Shown: one piece after another, positions 33,435-42,029 of the stretch | Layout: each line of letters starts with the position of its first letter | How positions within the stretch are numbered: position 1 is the stretch's first letter | Source of the DNA: an uncultured Hyphomicrobiales bacterium | GTDB taxonomy: Bacteria > Pseudomonadota > Alphaproteobacteria > Rhizobiales > Hyphomicrobiaceae | NCBI GenBank assembly: GCA_902826715.1 | Contig: CADEFX010000010.1 | Coordinates: forward strand, 1-42,217 | DNA length: 42,217 nt | Direction of reading: 5' to 3' | Notes under the pieces: generated by a model | Databases searched by the model: none | What the model was told of the DNA's origin: nothing | Seen by the model: only the letters and a program-made list of their open reading frames with translations | Position numbers and translations under genes: made by a program

Positions 33435-34387
33435 CACCGCGCCCTCTTCGGATCGAGAAGGCTGCACACCACATCAACGACCAGGTTTACCGACAACACG
33501 ATGACGAGAAAGACGACAGCGCAGGCCTGCACCACCGGATAGTCGCGCGCGAAAGCGCCATCGACCATCAATGAGCCGACGCCGGAAATCCCGAAGATGC
33601 GCTCGATCACAACGACGCCACCCAGAATATACCTAATCTGTAGCCCGATGATGGTGATGTAGGGGATCAACGCGTTACGAAAGATCCAGTGCACGAACAC
33701 GTATGCAGGATGAAATCCGAACGACCGTGCAGCCACCACGTAGTCCTTGTTGCCGGCTTCGAGCAGGGACGTTCGAAGAGTACGAGCAAACACAGCGGCA
33801 AGCGGCGCCGATACAGCCAAGGCCGGCAGAAATCCTGAATAGAGCGCGCCCGTGAATGACTGAGCGGGCGCAATGAACCCGTAGGCCGGGAATAGGCCTA
33901 AGCCAAGCGCAAACACGAGGATCAGCACGTAGCTCAACCAGAAATCGGGCATCGAGATGCCGAACGCAGCGAGCGAGGTTGCGATCGTGTCGGCAAGCTT
34001 GCCGCGTCTGAGTGCCGCAATCGTGCCGGCGATTAACGACAATATAACCGCGATCAACAACGCCATCACGCCGATGAAAATGGTGTTCGGCAGGCGCGCC
34101 GCGATCAATCCCGCGATTGGTCGGTCGCTTGCCACCGTGAGCGATAAACCGAAATCGCCGCGCGCAATCCCAGACAGCCAGCGGCCATATTGAAGCGCCC
34201 AAGGCACGTCGAGGTTATGCTTTGCTCGGAAAGCTGCCACCAACTCCGGTCGCGCGCTTTCGCCGAGTGCAGCGACGGCGGGGTCGCCGGGCGCGGCCTT
34301 CATAACAAGGAATACGACAACTGATCCGACCAGCACGGTGAGGACGAGCGCCAAAAGGCGGCCGCCGACGTATCTCACCCACACCAT
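33434..34387 (-). CDS. Oligopeptide-type ABC transporter permease (OppB/DppB-like)
   Basis: The 317-residue permease has about six membrane helices. The first spans residues 10-30 and is followed by the family motif MKAAPGDPA. The EAA-type loop reads VAARSFGFHPAYVFVHWIFRNALIPYI. The start at 34387 has GGAGGT nine bases upstream, so I prefer it to 34414. It is separated from the solute-binding gene by 35 bp and overlaps the next permease by one base. Confidence 0.93.
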   Translation of the reverse strand: MVWVRYVGGRLLALVLTVLVGSVVVFLVMKAAPGDPAVAALGESARPELVAAFRAKHNLDVPWALQYGRWLSGIARGDFGLSLTVASDRPIAGLIAARLPNTIFIGVMALLIAVILSLIAGTIAALRRGKLADTIATSLAAFGISMPDFWLSYVLILVFALGLGLFPAYGFIAPAQSFTGALYSGFLPALAVSAPLAAVFARTLRTSLLEAGNKDYVVAARSFGFHPAYVFVHWIFRNALIPYITIIGLQIRYILGGVVVIERIFGISGVGSLMVDGAFARDYPVVQACAVVFLVIVLSVNLVVDVVCSLLDPKRAR

Positions 34388-34422
34388 GTGCGTCGGACCT
34401 CCGCCGACCGCCATCGCGGCCG

Positions 34423-35973
34423 TTAGCTGAGGCTCATATTGGCGAACTGGTCGCCCCAGTTGGAGTAGGGCAGTTGCTTGAAGCCCTGAACCTTCTTTGT
34501 CATCAGGTTGTGCACGTTCGAGACGAAGAGCGGCACCACGGGCATGTCCTCGATCATCGTGTTCTCGGCTTCCTTGTAGAGCGCGCCGCGTTTGCCCTGG
34601 TCGAGCTCTCGCCGCGCTCGCTCCAACAGGTCGTCGACCTTCGGGTTCGAGTAGCCGTAGAAGTTCCGCCAGCCCTTGCTGTGGATGATGTCATACAAGT
34701 ATTCATCGGCGTCGAGCAGGCCGAGCCAACCCCAAATCGAGCCCTGGTAGTCACCCGACTTGTGGCGCTGGAATACGGTGTTGGCTTCGGTCACCTGCAC
34801 GGTGAACTTGGTGCCGAGCGTCTGGTTGCACTGGGCGACGAACACCTCCGCCATGCGCTTCCACCACGACTGGCCCCAGGTCAGAATCTCGGCTTCGGCG
34901 CCGTTTGGATACTTCGACTTGGCGAGTTCCGCCTTGGCCTTTGCCGGATCGTAGGTGCACAGCGGCCGGTTGTTTCCACCATAGGCGTAGCCGATGGACG
35001 GCGGAATGAGACCGTGCGCCGTCACGCCCTCCCCGAATAGCACCGCGCGCACCAAGGCATTGCGATCAAATGCCATAGAGCAGGCGCGGCGGAATGCCGG
35101 ATCGTCGAACGGCGCCTTGCGGTGATTGAGGGAAACGAACCGGCAGTTGAGGCCAGCCTGCTTCAGCACTGTGATGGACGCGTTCTTTTCCAGGTTGGGA
35201 ATGTCGGCGAACGGTGCGGTCGAAGTGAGGTCGATCTGGCCGCCCAGCAGCGCCGTAACCCCGCTCGACTCTTCCGCGATCAAGGGCATATCGATGGTCG
35301 CGATCTTGGGGGCGCCGCCGAAGTAACCGGAGAATGCCGCCAGCGACACGCGCTCGCCAGGCACCCAGTCCTTAAGCGAATAGGCGCCGGTGCCAACCGG
35401 CTTCTTGCCAAAGTCGTCTCCGGCCGCACTGACGGCCTTGCGCGACAGCACTTGCGTTCCAGTACGGGCATTAGCAAGGAACGTCAGCAACGGCGCGAAG
35501 GCCTCCTTGGTCACAAGCCGAACCGTGCTGGCATCCGGGACTTCGATCGCGCTGAGGCCCGAGACTTTGCTTTTGTTCGGCGAGGCGAACTTGTCGTCGA
35601 GCAAGCGCTCAAGGGTGAACTTCACATCGTCTGAAGTCATTTCCGAGCCGTCGTGAAACTTGACACCCGTGCGCAGCTTAAACTCAAGCGTGTTACCGTC
35701 CGCTTTGACGCTTTCGGCCAAATCAGGGGTAGGATTGGAGTTGGCATCGAGCCGCATCAGGCCGTTGTACAAAGCCCAGATCACATAAAACTCTGGGATC
35801 AGGGTCGCTTTGCCCGGGTCGAGGGTGTTGATGACATTGTATCCAGTGATGCCCGCCCGCAGTGTTGAAGCACCTTGCGCCCAGGCGCCATATGAGAAGG
35901 GAAGCTGAGTCGCGGCGATAGTAGCAGCCGATGACCCAAGAAAGTCGCGCCGCCGAAGTCCGCCGTTACTCAT
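34423..35973 (-). CDS. ABC transporter solute-binding protein, family 5 (peptide/opine type), Tat-exported
   Basis: This 516-residue periplasmic receptor has a twin-arginine signal: RRRDFLG at residues 7-13, then a moderately hydrophobic stretch and AWAQG cleavage near 30-34. Its body shows family 5 landmarks such as LAESVKADGNTLEFKLRTGVKFHDGSEM and the C-terminal PVVPLFVSN. The ATG at 35973 gives the signal the usual short n-region; 35988 is the longer alternative. Tat export of such receptors is common in alphaproteobacteria. It heads the operon of two permeases and two ATPases, a complete importer. Peptides, opines or modified amino acids are possible ligands. Confidence 0.94.
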   Translation of the reverse strand: MSNGGLRRRDFLGSSAATIAATQLPFSYGAWAQGASTLRAGITGYNVINTLDPGKATLIPEFYVIWALYNGLMRLDANSNPTPDLAESVKADGNTLEFKLRTGVKFHDGSEMTSDDVKFTLERLLDDKFASPNKSKVSGLSAIEVPDASTVRLVTKEAFAPLLTFLANARTGTQVLSRKAVSAAGDDFGKKPVGTGAYSLKDWVPGERVSLAAFSGYFGGAPKIATIDMPLIAEESSGVTALLGGQIDLTSTAPFADIPNLEKNASITVLKQAGLNCRFVSLNHRKAPFDDPAFRRACSMAFDRNALVRAVLFGEGVTAHGLIPPSIGYAYGGNNRPLCTYDPAKAKAELAKSKYPNGAEAEILTWGQSWWKRMAEVFVAQCNQTLGTKFTVQVTEANTVFQRHKSGDYQGSIWGWLGLLDADEYLYDIIHSKGWRNFYGYSNPKVDDLLERARRELDQGKRGALYKEAENTMIEDMPVVPLFVSNVHNLMTKKVQGFKQLPYSNWGDQFANMSLS

Positions 35974-36012
35974 CTCGCTCTCCCACATGAACTTAATCTG
36001 CAGAGAAGTTAG

Positions 36013-36061
36013 CGATGCAAGCTATCTCCGTCAATTTTGCATCGGAGCACTTTCATCGGAG
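36013..36061. promoter_or_regulatory. Inverted repeat with nested dyad and direct repeat in a divergent promoter region
   Basis: CGATGCAA (36013-36020) and TTGCATCG (36037-36044) form a perfect eight-base-pair dyad with a 16-base spacer. Nested in it, CTCCG and CGGAG form a second dyad, and CATCGGAG is repeated directly at 36040 and 36054. It lies between the leftward ABC operon and the rightward GlpD-like gene, and is a likely operator shared by both. No regulator gene is adjacent. Confidence 0.5.
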
Positions 36062-36154
36062 AATGGCTGGTTTTTGCTGGAGCGGTCGTCCTTCTTACTC
36101 TGGTCGCCATCAAGCAAGGACGGTCCAGGATAACCCCCATTCACGGAGGGCGAT

Positions 36155-37696
36155 ATGCGCGGCGCAATCGAGAAGCTAGATAAAGCCGAATACGATGTTT
36201 GCGTGATCGGTGCCGGCGTTAATGGGGCTAGTGCCGCGCAGCATCTCGCGGGGGCCGGGTACTCGGTTATTCTGGTCGAAAAGGGAGATTATGGATCGGG
36301 CTCATCGAGCCGCTCGAGCCGTTTGTTGCATTGCGGATTGCGTTACCTCGCGCCGGGCGCTTCAATGTTCGAATTCGCGCGACATCCCTCGCGGCTGCGC
36401 AATGCAATGCGAATGGCCAAGTTGGCAATGGAAGCCCGCCGGCAACTCGTCCTGACCGCGCCAGAGCGGGTGCGACCACTCAATTTTCACTTTCCGATCT
36501 GGAAAGAGTCAATCTACCGCCCATGGCAGGTCAAGCTTGGCCTCGGGCTGCTGGCATCGATGGCCTCGACCGACGTGCCGCTCCGGCAGCGGATGATCTC
36601 GCCCCAGGCCGCAAGGTCGCTCCCTTTAGTGGGTGGCTTGCGCGACTGGGACCGATTGCAATCGATCGGCGCCTTTACCGAATACCAGTTCGAGTGGCCG
36701 GAGCGGCTTTGCGTCGACGCCGTGCTCGACGCTGAACGCTTGGGAGCGACGGTCCGCAACTATACCGCCGCGACCAAGCTGACGCGCCGCAATGAGGCGT
36801 GGGAGATTGAGCTCACAGACGCCGATGCTGGCGGAACAGCGACGATCCAAACGAAACTAGTATTCAACATGGCCGGCATCTGGATCGACAAGGTCAATGG
36901 CGCTTCCGGTGCACCGCGACCGCGCAAGGTCCTCGGCACCAAGGGCATTCACATCATGGTTCAACTGCCACCTGAATGCGCCGACAACGGCATCGTCACC
37001 TTCAATCGGAAGAACGAGCCGCTGTACTGCATTCCCTGGCGGGGAATGCACTATTTCGGTCCGACCGAGACGATCTACGAAGGCAACCTCGACGAGATCC
37101 GCGCCGAGGACGAGGAGGTTGATGGCCTGCTGGCGGAGGGCAACCACTTGCTGCCCGGTTTGAAGCTCAAACGCTCAGACATCTTGTTCACGTGGGCCGG
37201 CGTGCGGCCGCTGAGCTACGACCCGGCATTGCCGATGGGCAAACGCTCGCGCGATGTTCATGATCTAGAGGCCTCGGGCATGCCTGGCGTATTTGCCATG
37301 ACGGCCGGCCCGGTCATGACGCACCGTTCGGCTGGTGTCGAGATAGTTGAGCTGGTGCAACGCCGACTTAAGGCAGCAAGGCCGGTCCGGGCCGTGGATT
37401 ACGGCGCGCGCAAATTCCCTGAGAATCAGAACTCCCCGCCAGTGGTCAACGATTGGGCGGATGCTAAGATTACCGATCTCGTCTACGCGGCCCAACAGGA
37501 ACATGCAACGAGCCTGGTCGATCTGATGTTTCGCCGCGTGGGTGTAGGATGGACAAGAACGATGGGTTTCCATTCGGCGGATAAGGCGGCAGAAGCGGTG
37601 GCCGGAATCTATGGTTGGGATGCTGCTCGCACAAAGAAAGAGGCCGAGGCGTACCGCAACTACCTAATGCGGCTGCACGCCGTGCGCTCGGAGTAA
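36155..37696 (+). CDS. FAD-dependent dehydrogenase, GlpD-like (glycerol-3-phosphate dehydrogenase family)
   Basis: This 513-residue flavoenzyme is similar in length and layout to aerobic glycerol-3-phosphate dehydrogenase. The FAD motif is VCVIGAGVNGASAAQHL near residues 15-31, followed by SSSRSSRLLHCGLRYL (the GlpD SxxSS-LxHGGLRYL region), where HCG replaces the usual HGG. GWTxxMGFHSAD and a C-terminal helical domain resemble DAO_C. GGAGGG precedes the ATG. It diverges from a peptide/opine-type ABC operon across a dyad-rich region, so the two are probably co-regulated and it may oxidise the imported compound or a phospho-glycerol moiety. It could be a true GlpD or a paralogue with another substrate. 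Confidence 0.87.
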   Translation: MRGAIEKLDKAEYDVCVIGAGVNGASAAQHLAGAGYSVILVEKGDYGSGSSSRSSRLLHCGLRYLAPGASMFEFARHPSRLRNAMRMAKLAMEARRQLVLTAPERVRPLNFHFPIWKESIYRPWQVKLGLGLLASMASTDVPLRQRMISPQAARSLPLVGGLRDWDRLQSIGAFTEYQFEWPERLCVDAVLDAERLGATVRNYTAATKLTRRNEAWEIELTDADAGGTATIQTKLVFNMAGIWIDKVNGASGAPRPRKVLGTKGIHIMVQLPPECADNGIVTFNRKNEPLYCIPWRGMHYFGPTETIYEGNLDEIRAEDEEVDGLLAEGNHLLPGLKLKRSDILFTWAGVRPLSYDPALPMGKRSRDVHDLEASGMPGVFAMTAGPVMTHRSAGVEIVELVQRRLKAARPVRAVDYGARKFPENQNSPPVVNDWADAKITDLVYAAQQEHATSLVDLMFRRVGVGWTRTMGFHSADKAAEAVAGIYGWDAARTKKEAEAYRNYLMRLHAVRSE

Positions 37697-37767
37697 TTCG
37701 CTCGGTCGAAGACCTTATGAGCTGATACGATGGCGCTCGTCGCCTCACTCCGCCTTCTCCGCGCGAC

Positions 37768-38349
37768 TCAGGGCGAATGCTTTTCTTGCAGGAGGTGCGG
37801 TTGCAGCAACTGCGCCCATTCCTCGATGGTCTGGCCGCTGCTCATCGCAGGCTCGACCAACCCATTGATCATGAAAGTGGGCGAAACGTGGATGCCGTTT
37901 TGGCGGGTGTATTTCGTGTGCCAGCGCAAGGCGATATCCACGCTCTTCAACTTGAATGCGTCGGAGAGCTCGATACCCGTCAGCCTCGAGATATCGGCGA
38001 TGATGTCGGTGGGGGTGCGGTGCATGTTCGGACCGGAGTGATGGCTCTCGAACTCGAACTCCTCGCGATGCTCGAATACAGCGGCCATCGCTTTCAGCGC
38101 CGCTTCGGTGCCGCCTTTCGTGGCACTGGCAGCCAGGATCGCGCGCGTGACGATGCCGGAGAAAAGATGCCAGGGTTGCGATACGAACCGGATTTTGACC
38201 GTCAGTTTTTCCGGGCCAACCGCTGAAACGAGCCCTGCCAACTTGTCGAATGCACGTTTCGAGAACGGACAGGTCGGTTCGAGAAATATCTCGAACTCAG
38301 TAGGGCCATGGCCAAGCTCGATCAGCGCAACTGCTGCTGTGCTTTGCAT
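37768..38349 (-). CDS. DsbA-like thioredoxin-fold protein with CPFS site
   Basis: The 193-residue protein has a thioredoxin fold. After the first beta-strand (EFEIFLEPT) comes a CPFS site at residues 27-30, where a classical DsbA would have CxxC; the second Cys is Ser. A cis-Pro site reads VSPTFMING. There is no signal peptide, so it is probably cytoplasmic. A single-Cys thioredoxin-like protein would act by a monothiol mechanism or as a transferase/isomerase, as in the HCCA-isomerase-like relatives. It follows the molybdoenzyme gene by 177 bp on the same strand and ends 71 bp from the convergent GlpD-like gene. The function is unassigned. Confidence 0.8.
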   Translation of the reverse strand: MQSTAAVALIELGHGPTEFEIFLEPTCPFSKRAFDKLAGLVSAVGPEKLTVKIRFVSQPWHLFSGIVTRAILAASATKGGTEAALKAMAAVFEHREEFEFESHHSGPNMHRTPTDIIADISRLTGIELSDAFKLKSVDIALRWHTKYTRQNGIHVSPTFMINGLVEPAMSSGQTIEEWAQLLQPHLLQEKHSP

Positions 38350-38526
38350 TTCGACGTCTCACTGTTGACTGTTGGTCCATACATGCGGCGGCAGGCGCGC
38401 TGCTGCAGATGAGGTTTAGTAGATCGCGGGCGTAACGACCAAAAGAACGATGGATTTCTGGGGCGAAGGTGCGTTGAGTAGGCGTTGCGGATCGGGTGCT
38501 ATTGCGACACGAGTTTACAGCGCACC

Positions 38527-40845
38527 CTACGCGGGGTCGAAGGCGCGAATAGGCGGCAGATTGCCCACAAAGCGCTCGACTTCGACCGTCGTTAACTGAC
38601 CGCTGCAACCCTGAGCCAGATTGGAGGTGCCCTTGTCCTCTGTCAGGACGTTCGGATTGCCGTGTACGCACAGCGTCATATCCTCGTTAGGATCCTCCGG
38701 GTCGTACCAGGCTCCGGTCGGGAGTTGCACAACGCCTTGCCGGATATCTTCCGTGAGACGGACGCCTGCAAGGCATGCGCCTCGCGCATTGAAGAGCCGG
38801 ATGATGTCACCGTCCGCAATTCCGCGTGGTGCCGCGTCAGCAGGGTGCATTTGAGCCACCTCTCGGCCGCGATGCTTTGATCCCAAGCTGTGGCCGCCAA
38901 AGTCGAGCTGGCTGTGCAGGCGTGTGGCGGGCTGGTTGGCCACGAGATGCAATGGCGCCCGAGCGCTGGGCTCCGTGGCCGGCCCAAGCCACGTTGGATG
39001 GCCTGGGCACGTGGGCTCAGCGAAGCTTGCGATGGTGCGGGAGGATATCTCGAGCTTTCCGCTCGGGGTCCTCAATGGAGCACCATCCGGATCGTTGCGG
39101 AACGCACGGAACAAACCCCCGTCATCCGCTTGTTGCGGCAGGTCGAAGCCGTCGCTATTCCAGAGCGTTTCGAAATCGGGAGCGTCCAAACCTTTTTGCG
39201 CGAGCGCCGCGCGCGTCGGCTCGTATAGATGCTCAAGCCATTGCCGCACGCTCCGCCCTTCCGTAAAGGCTTCACGCCTTCCCAGCTTCTCGGCCAGATC
39301 GGCAAAGATGGCGTAGTCATCTCGCGCCTCACCATACGGTTTCGCGACTGGTCGCATTGGCACGAGCAACGGATCATTGGAGCTGCAGCCGATATCCTCG
39401 CGCTCCAGCGTCATGGTTGAGGGCAGAACAAAGTCGGCATGCCGTGCCGTGGCCGTCCAGCCGAGTTCATGCACGACAAGGGTGTCCAGGCTCGAAAACG
39501 CCTGGCGCAGACGATTTAGATCCTGATGATGATGGAATGGGTTGCCACCCGCCCAATAGACCAATTTGACGTCGGGGTACGTGTGGGTCTTACCGTTGTA
39601 GCGATACTCGGCTCCAGGATTGAGCAGCATGTCGCTGATGCGGGCGACGGGAATGAAATCGCGGATGCCATTCTTGCCCTGCGGCAGGGTCGGCACCGGC
39701 ACGGCATTGTAGCGGCGCCCATAGTACGCGATGGCGCCGAGCGCATAGCCGAAACCCCCACCGGGTAAGCCGATCTGGCCGAGAGCGGCGGCAAGAACAG
39801 CGCCCAGCCACACCGGCTGTTCGCCGAAGCGTGCCCGCTGCATCGAATGCGATACAACAATCAAGACACGCTTGCTGTGCAACTGGCGAGACAAGCCGAC
39901 AATCGTTTCTGCGGACACGCCGGTCAGAGGAGCTGCCCATGCGGCATCCTTGGCTTGCCCATCACTCTCGCCCATGAGGTAGCGCTCGAATTCGGGCCAC
40001 CCAGTGGTGTATCGCTCCAGGAAATCTCGGTCATGCAGTCCTTCGGCAACGAGCGTGTGGACCAGCGCAAGCATCAATGCTGTATCGGTTCCGGGTATGC
40101 CGGCGATCCACTCTGCCCTGGCTTCTTCCGGCAAATCGGAGCGCAACGGGCTCACGACGACAAATTTGCACCCGCGTGCGGCGGCGCGTGCCATCGCGCC
40201 GCGTTCGACGTGTCGACTGACGTTTCCGCCAGCGACCATGCTGTTCTTGGCGGCCATTCCGCCAAAGGCGACGACGATGTCGGTGTGTTCGACGATCTGG
40301 TCCCAGGTAACATTGCGTTTGGTCAGATCCTCGTAGTCGCCGATGATGTGCGGCACGAGAACGGATGACGCGCCAGAGCTGTAGCTATTGACCGAGCGCA
40401 CATAGCCGTCCATCGCCGTGTTAAGGAACCGATGCACTTGGCTTTGAGCGTGATGGAAGCGCCCCGCGCTCGACCAGCCGTACGAGCCGCCGAAAACTCC
40501 GCGGGGGCCATGAAGATCGCGCACACGCGCCAACTCCGTTCCGAGGATGTCGAGCGCCTTTTCCCAGGGCACAGCGACGAAGCTGTCGCGGCCGCGTCGC
40601 GAGTCCGGCCCCGGTCCGCGATCGAGCCAGCCGCGACGCACCATAGGCTGCGCAACCCGTGCAGGGTGTCTCAGGGCTGCTGGGAAATTCTGCAGGATAC
40701 TGTTGGGATCAGGATCGGCGGGATGCGGTCGCACCTCGAGCTCGCCATCCTTCCAGCGCGCAGAAAATGCCCCCCAGTGCGATGTGTGCGGAATGAAATC
40801 AGTATCTGCATAGGGCATGTTTGCGGACGAGGAGGTACGCGACAT
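38527..40845 (-). CDS. Molybdopterin oxidoreductase, BisC/DMSO-reductase (type III) family
   Basis: The 772-residue enzyme binds bis-MGD molybdenum and reduces an S-oxide or N-oxide. It begins near PHTSHWGAF, the usual start of the BisC/DorA core. It has no N-terminal 4Fe-4S Cys motif, as expected for this type. The Mo-ligand Ser region reads NSYSSGASSVLVPHI, and the molydopterin-binding C-terminus has HLVANQPATRLHSQLD. No Tat signal is visible from any start, so it should be cytoplasmic, as for biotin-sulfoxide reductase. I use the ATG at 40845; a GTG at 40899 and an ATG at 40818 are alternatives and none has a good ribosome-binding site. A cytoplasmic role in repair of oxidised S- or N-compounds is likely. 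Confidence 0.92.
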   Translation of the reverse strand: MSRTSSSANMPYADTDFIPHTSHWGAFSARWKDGELEVRPHPADPDPNSILQNFPAALRHPARVAQPMVRRGWLDRGPGPDSRRGRDSFVAVPWEKALDILGTELARVRDLHGPRGVFGGSYGWSSAGRFHHAQSQVHRFLNTAMDGYVRSVNSYSSGASSVLVPHIIGDYEDLTKRNVTWDQIVEHTDIVVAFGGMAAKNSMVAGGNVSRHVERGAMARAAARGCKFVVVSPLRSDLPEEARAEWIAGIPGTDTALMLALVHTLVAEGLHDRDFLERYTTGWPEFERYLMGESDGQAKDAAWAAPLTGVSAETIVGLSRQLHSKRVLIVVSHSMQRARFGEQPVWLGAVLAAALGQIGLPGGGFGYALGAIAYYGRRYNAVPVPTLPQGKNGIRDFIPVARISDMLLNPGAEYRYNGKTHTYPDVKLVYWAGGNPFHHHQDLNRLRQAFSSLDTLVVHELGWTATARHADFVLPSTMTLEREDIGCSSNDPLLVPMRPVAKPYGEARDDYAIFADLAEKLGRREAFTEGRSVRQWLEHLYEPTRAALAQKGLDAPDFETLWNSDGFDLPQQADDGGLFRAFRNDPDGAPLRTPSGKLEISSRTIASFAEPTCPGHPTWLGPATEPSARAPLHLVANQPATRLHSQLDFGGHSLGSKHRGREVAQMHPADAAPRGIADGDIIRLFNARGACLAGVRLTEDIRQGVVQLPTGAWYDPEDPNEDMTLCVHGNPNVLTEDKGTSNLAQGCSGQLTTVEVERFVGNLPPIRAFDPA

Positions 40846-41048
40846 CGGGGCATCTACCGTGTTGATTGGGCCATATGGCACTTTTTCTCTCAGTCTCACA
40901 GAGCGCTTGCCAAGTCGAGCGGATTAGTGGGTCCCTCTAACCATACGATTAGCGCGGCGATCTACGCACGCGCCCTTTCCCCTGGTGGCCGATGATGTCG
41001 CCAGCGGCGGGATCGGTCCCGACGAAACCCGCGAGGTCTAGGGCCGGG

Positions 41049-41065
41049 ACGTCGCCTGACGACGT
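41049..41065. promoter_or_regulatory. Perfect dyad ACGTCG-N5-CGACGT upstream of the second hydrolase
   Basis: Six perfect base pairs (41049-41054 and 41060-41065) are flanked by GGG on the left and GCCC on the right, so the palindrome nearly extends to nine. It lies 79 bases before the hydrolase start and in the divergent region shared with the molybdoenzyme gene. It is a candidate operator of a dimeric regulator. TTGCCA at 41078 might be a -35 element, but no clear -10 follows. Confidence 0.45.
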
Positions 41066-41144
41066 GCCCGGGCTCAATTGCCAATTTCAATCCGAGCCGA
41101 AAAAACGATAGGTTGCCATGGCGCACCAACCACGGGAGGCAGCA

Positions 41145-42029
41145 ATGGCCTATGCGACGGCGGAAGATGGCGTTCGTCTCTACTACGAGGAATCGGGCCG
41201 GGGGCAGACCGTTATTTTTGTCCACGAGTTTGCCGGTGACATGCGCAGCTGGGAGCCGCAGATGCGCCACTTCAGCCGTACCTATCGCTGTATCGCCTAC
41301 AATGCGCGCGGTTATCCGCCCTCTGATGTGCCGGAGCAGCCCGGCTCCTATTCCCAAGCCCGCGCCGCCGACGACATCAAGGCCGTGCTCGATACGGTAG
41401 GCGCCGATAAGGCGCACATCGTCGGCCTTTCGATGGGCGGCTTCGCCACACTGCACTTCGGCTTCCGGCATGCGAGCCAAGCACTCTCGCTGTGCGTGGG
41501 CGGCTGTGGCTACGGCGCCGAGCCCGAGCAAAGGCAGCGCTTCAAGGCTGAGGTCAGTACCATCGCCAACTTTATTATATCCAAGGGTATGGAGACGTTC
41601 GCCGAGAGCTACGCCTATGGTCCCACGCGCGTGCAGTTCGAGAACAAGGATCCGCGCGGCTTTGCCGAGTTCAAGCGCATGCTGGCCGAGCACTCCGCTC
41701 TGGGTTCCGCAAACACGCAGCTTGGCGTGCAAGGCGAGCGCCCATCGCTCTACGAGCTTATCGACGAGATGAAGAGGCTCGCTGTGCCGACGCTCATCGT
41801 CACGGGCGACGAGGATTGGCCCTGCCTGCTGCCGGGCGTCCTGATGAAGCAGAACATCGCCTCTTCCGCGCTCGCCGTCATGCCGAATGCCGGCCACACC
41901 ATTAACATCGAGGATCCGGACGAGTTCAACCGCATCGTCGGCAACTTCCTGGCGCAGGTCGAGAGCGGCCGCTGGCCTGCGCGCGATCCACGCGCTGTTA
42001 CCGCTTCGATCACAGGCATGAAGGCCTGA
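41145..42029 (+). CDS. Alpha/beta hydrolase (second of two similar copies)
   Basis: This 294-residue hydrolase starts at the ATG at 41145, which has GGGAGG about five bases upstream; 41118 is a weaker alternative. The nucleophile elbow GLSMGG holds Ser96, and the triad His is in NAGHTINIEDP. The oxyanion loop is FVHEFAGD, as in the copy at 26565-27407, and RGYPPSDVP and HFSRxYxC are shared. The C-terminal region diverges and has an Arg/Ala-rich tail. Similarity to the first copy suggests duplication with specialisation. The gene is followed by 188 bp to the window edge. Confidence 0.9.
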   Translation: MAYATAEDGVRLYYEESGRGQTVIFVHEFAGDMRSWEPQMRHFSRTYRCIAYNARGYPPSDVPEQPGSYSQARAADDIKAVLDTVGADKAHIVGLSMGGFATLHFGFRHASQALSLCVGGCGYGAEPEQRQRFKAEVSTIANFIISKGMETFAESYAYGPTRVQFENKDPRGFAEFKRMLAEHSALGSANTQLGVQGERPSLYELIDEMKRLAVPTLIVTGDEDWPCLLPGVLMKQNIASSALAVMPNAGHTINIEDPDEFNRIVGNFLAQVESGRWPARDPRAVTASITGMKA

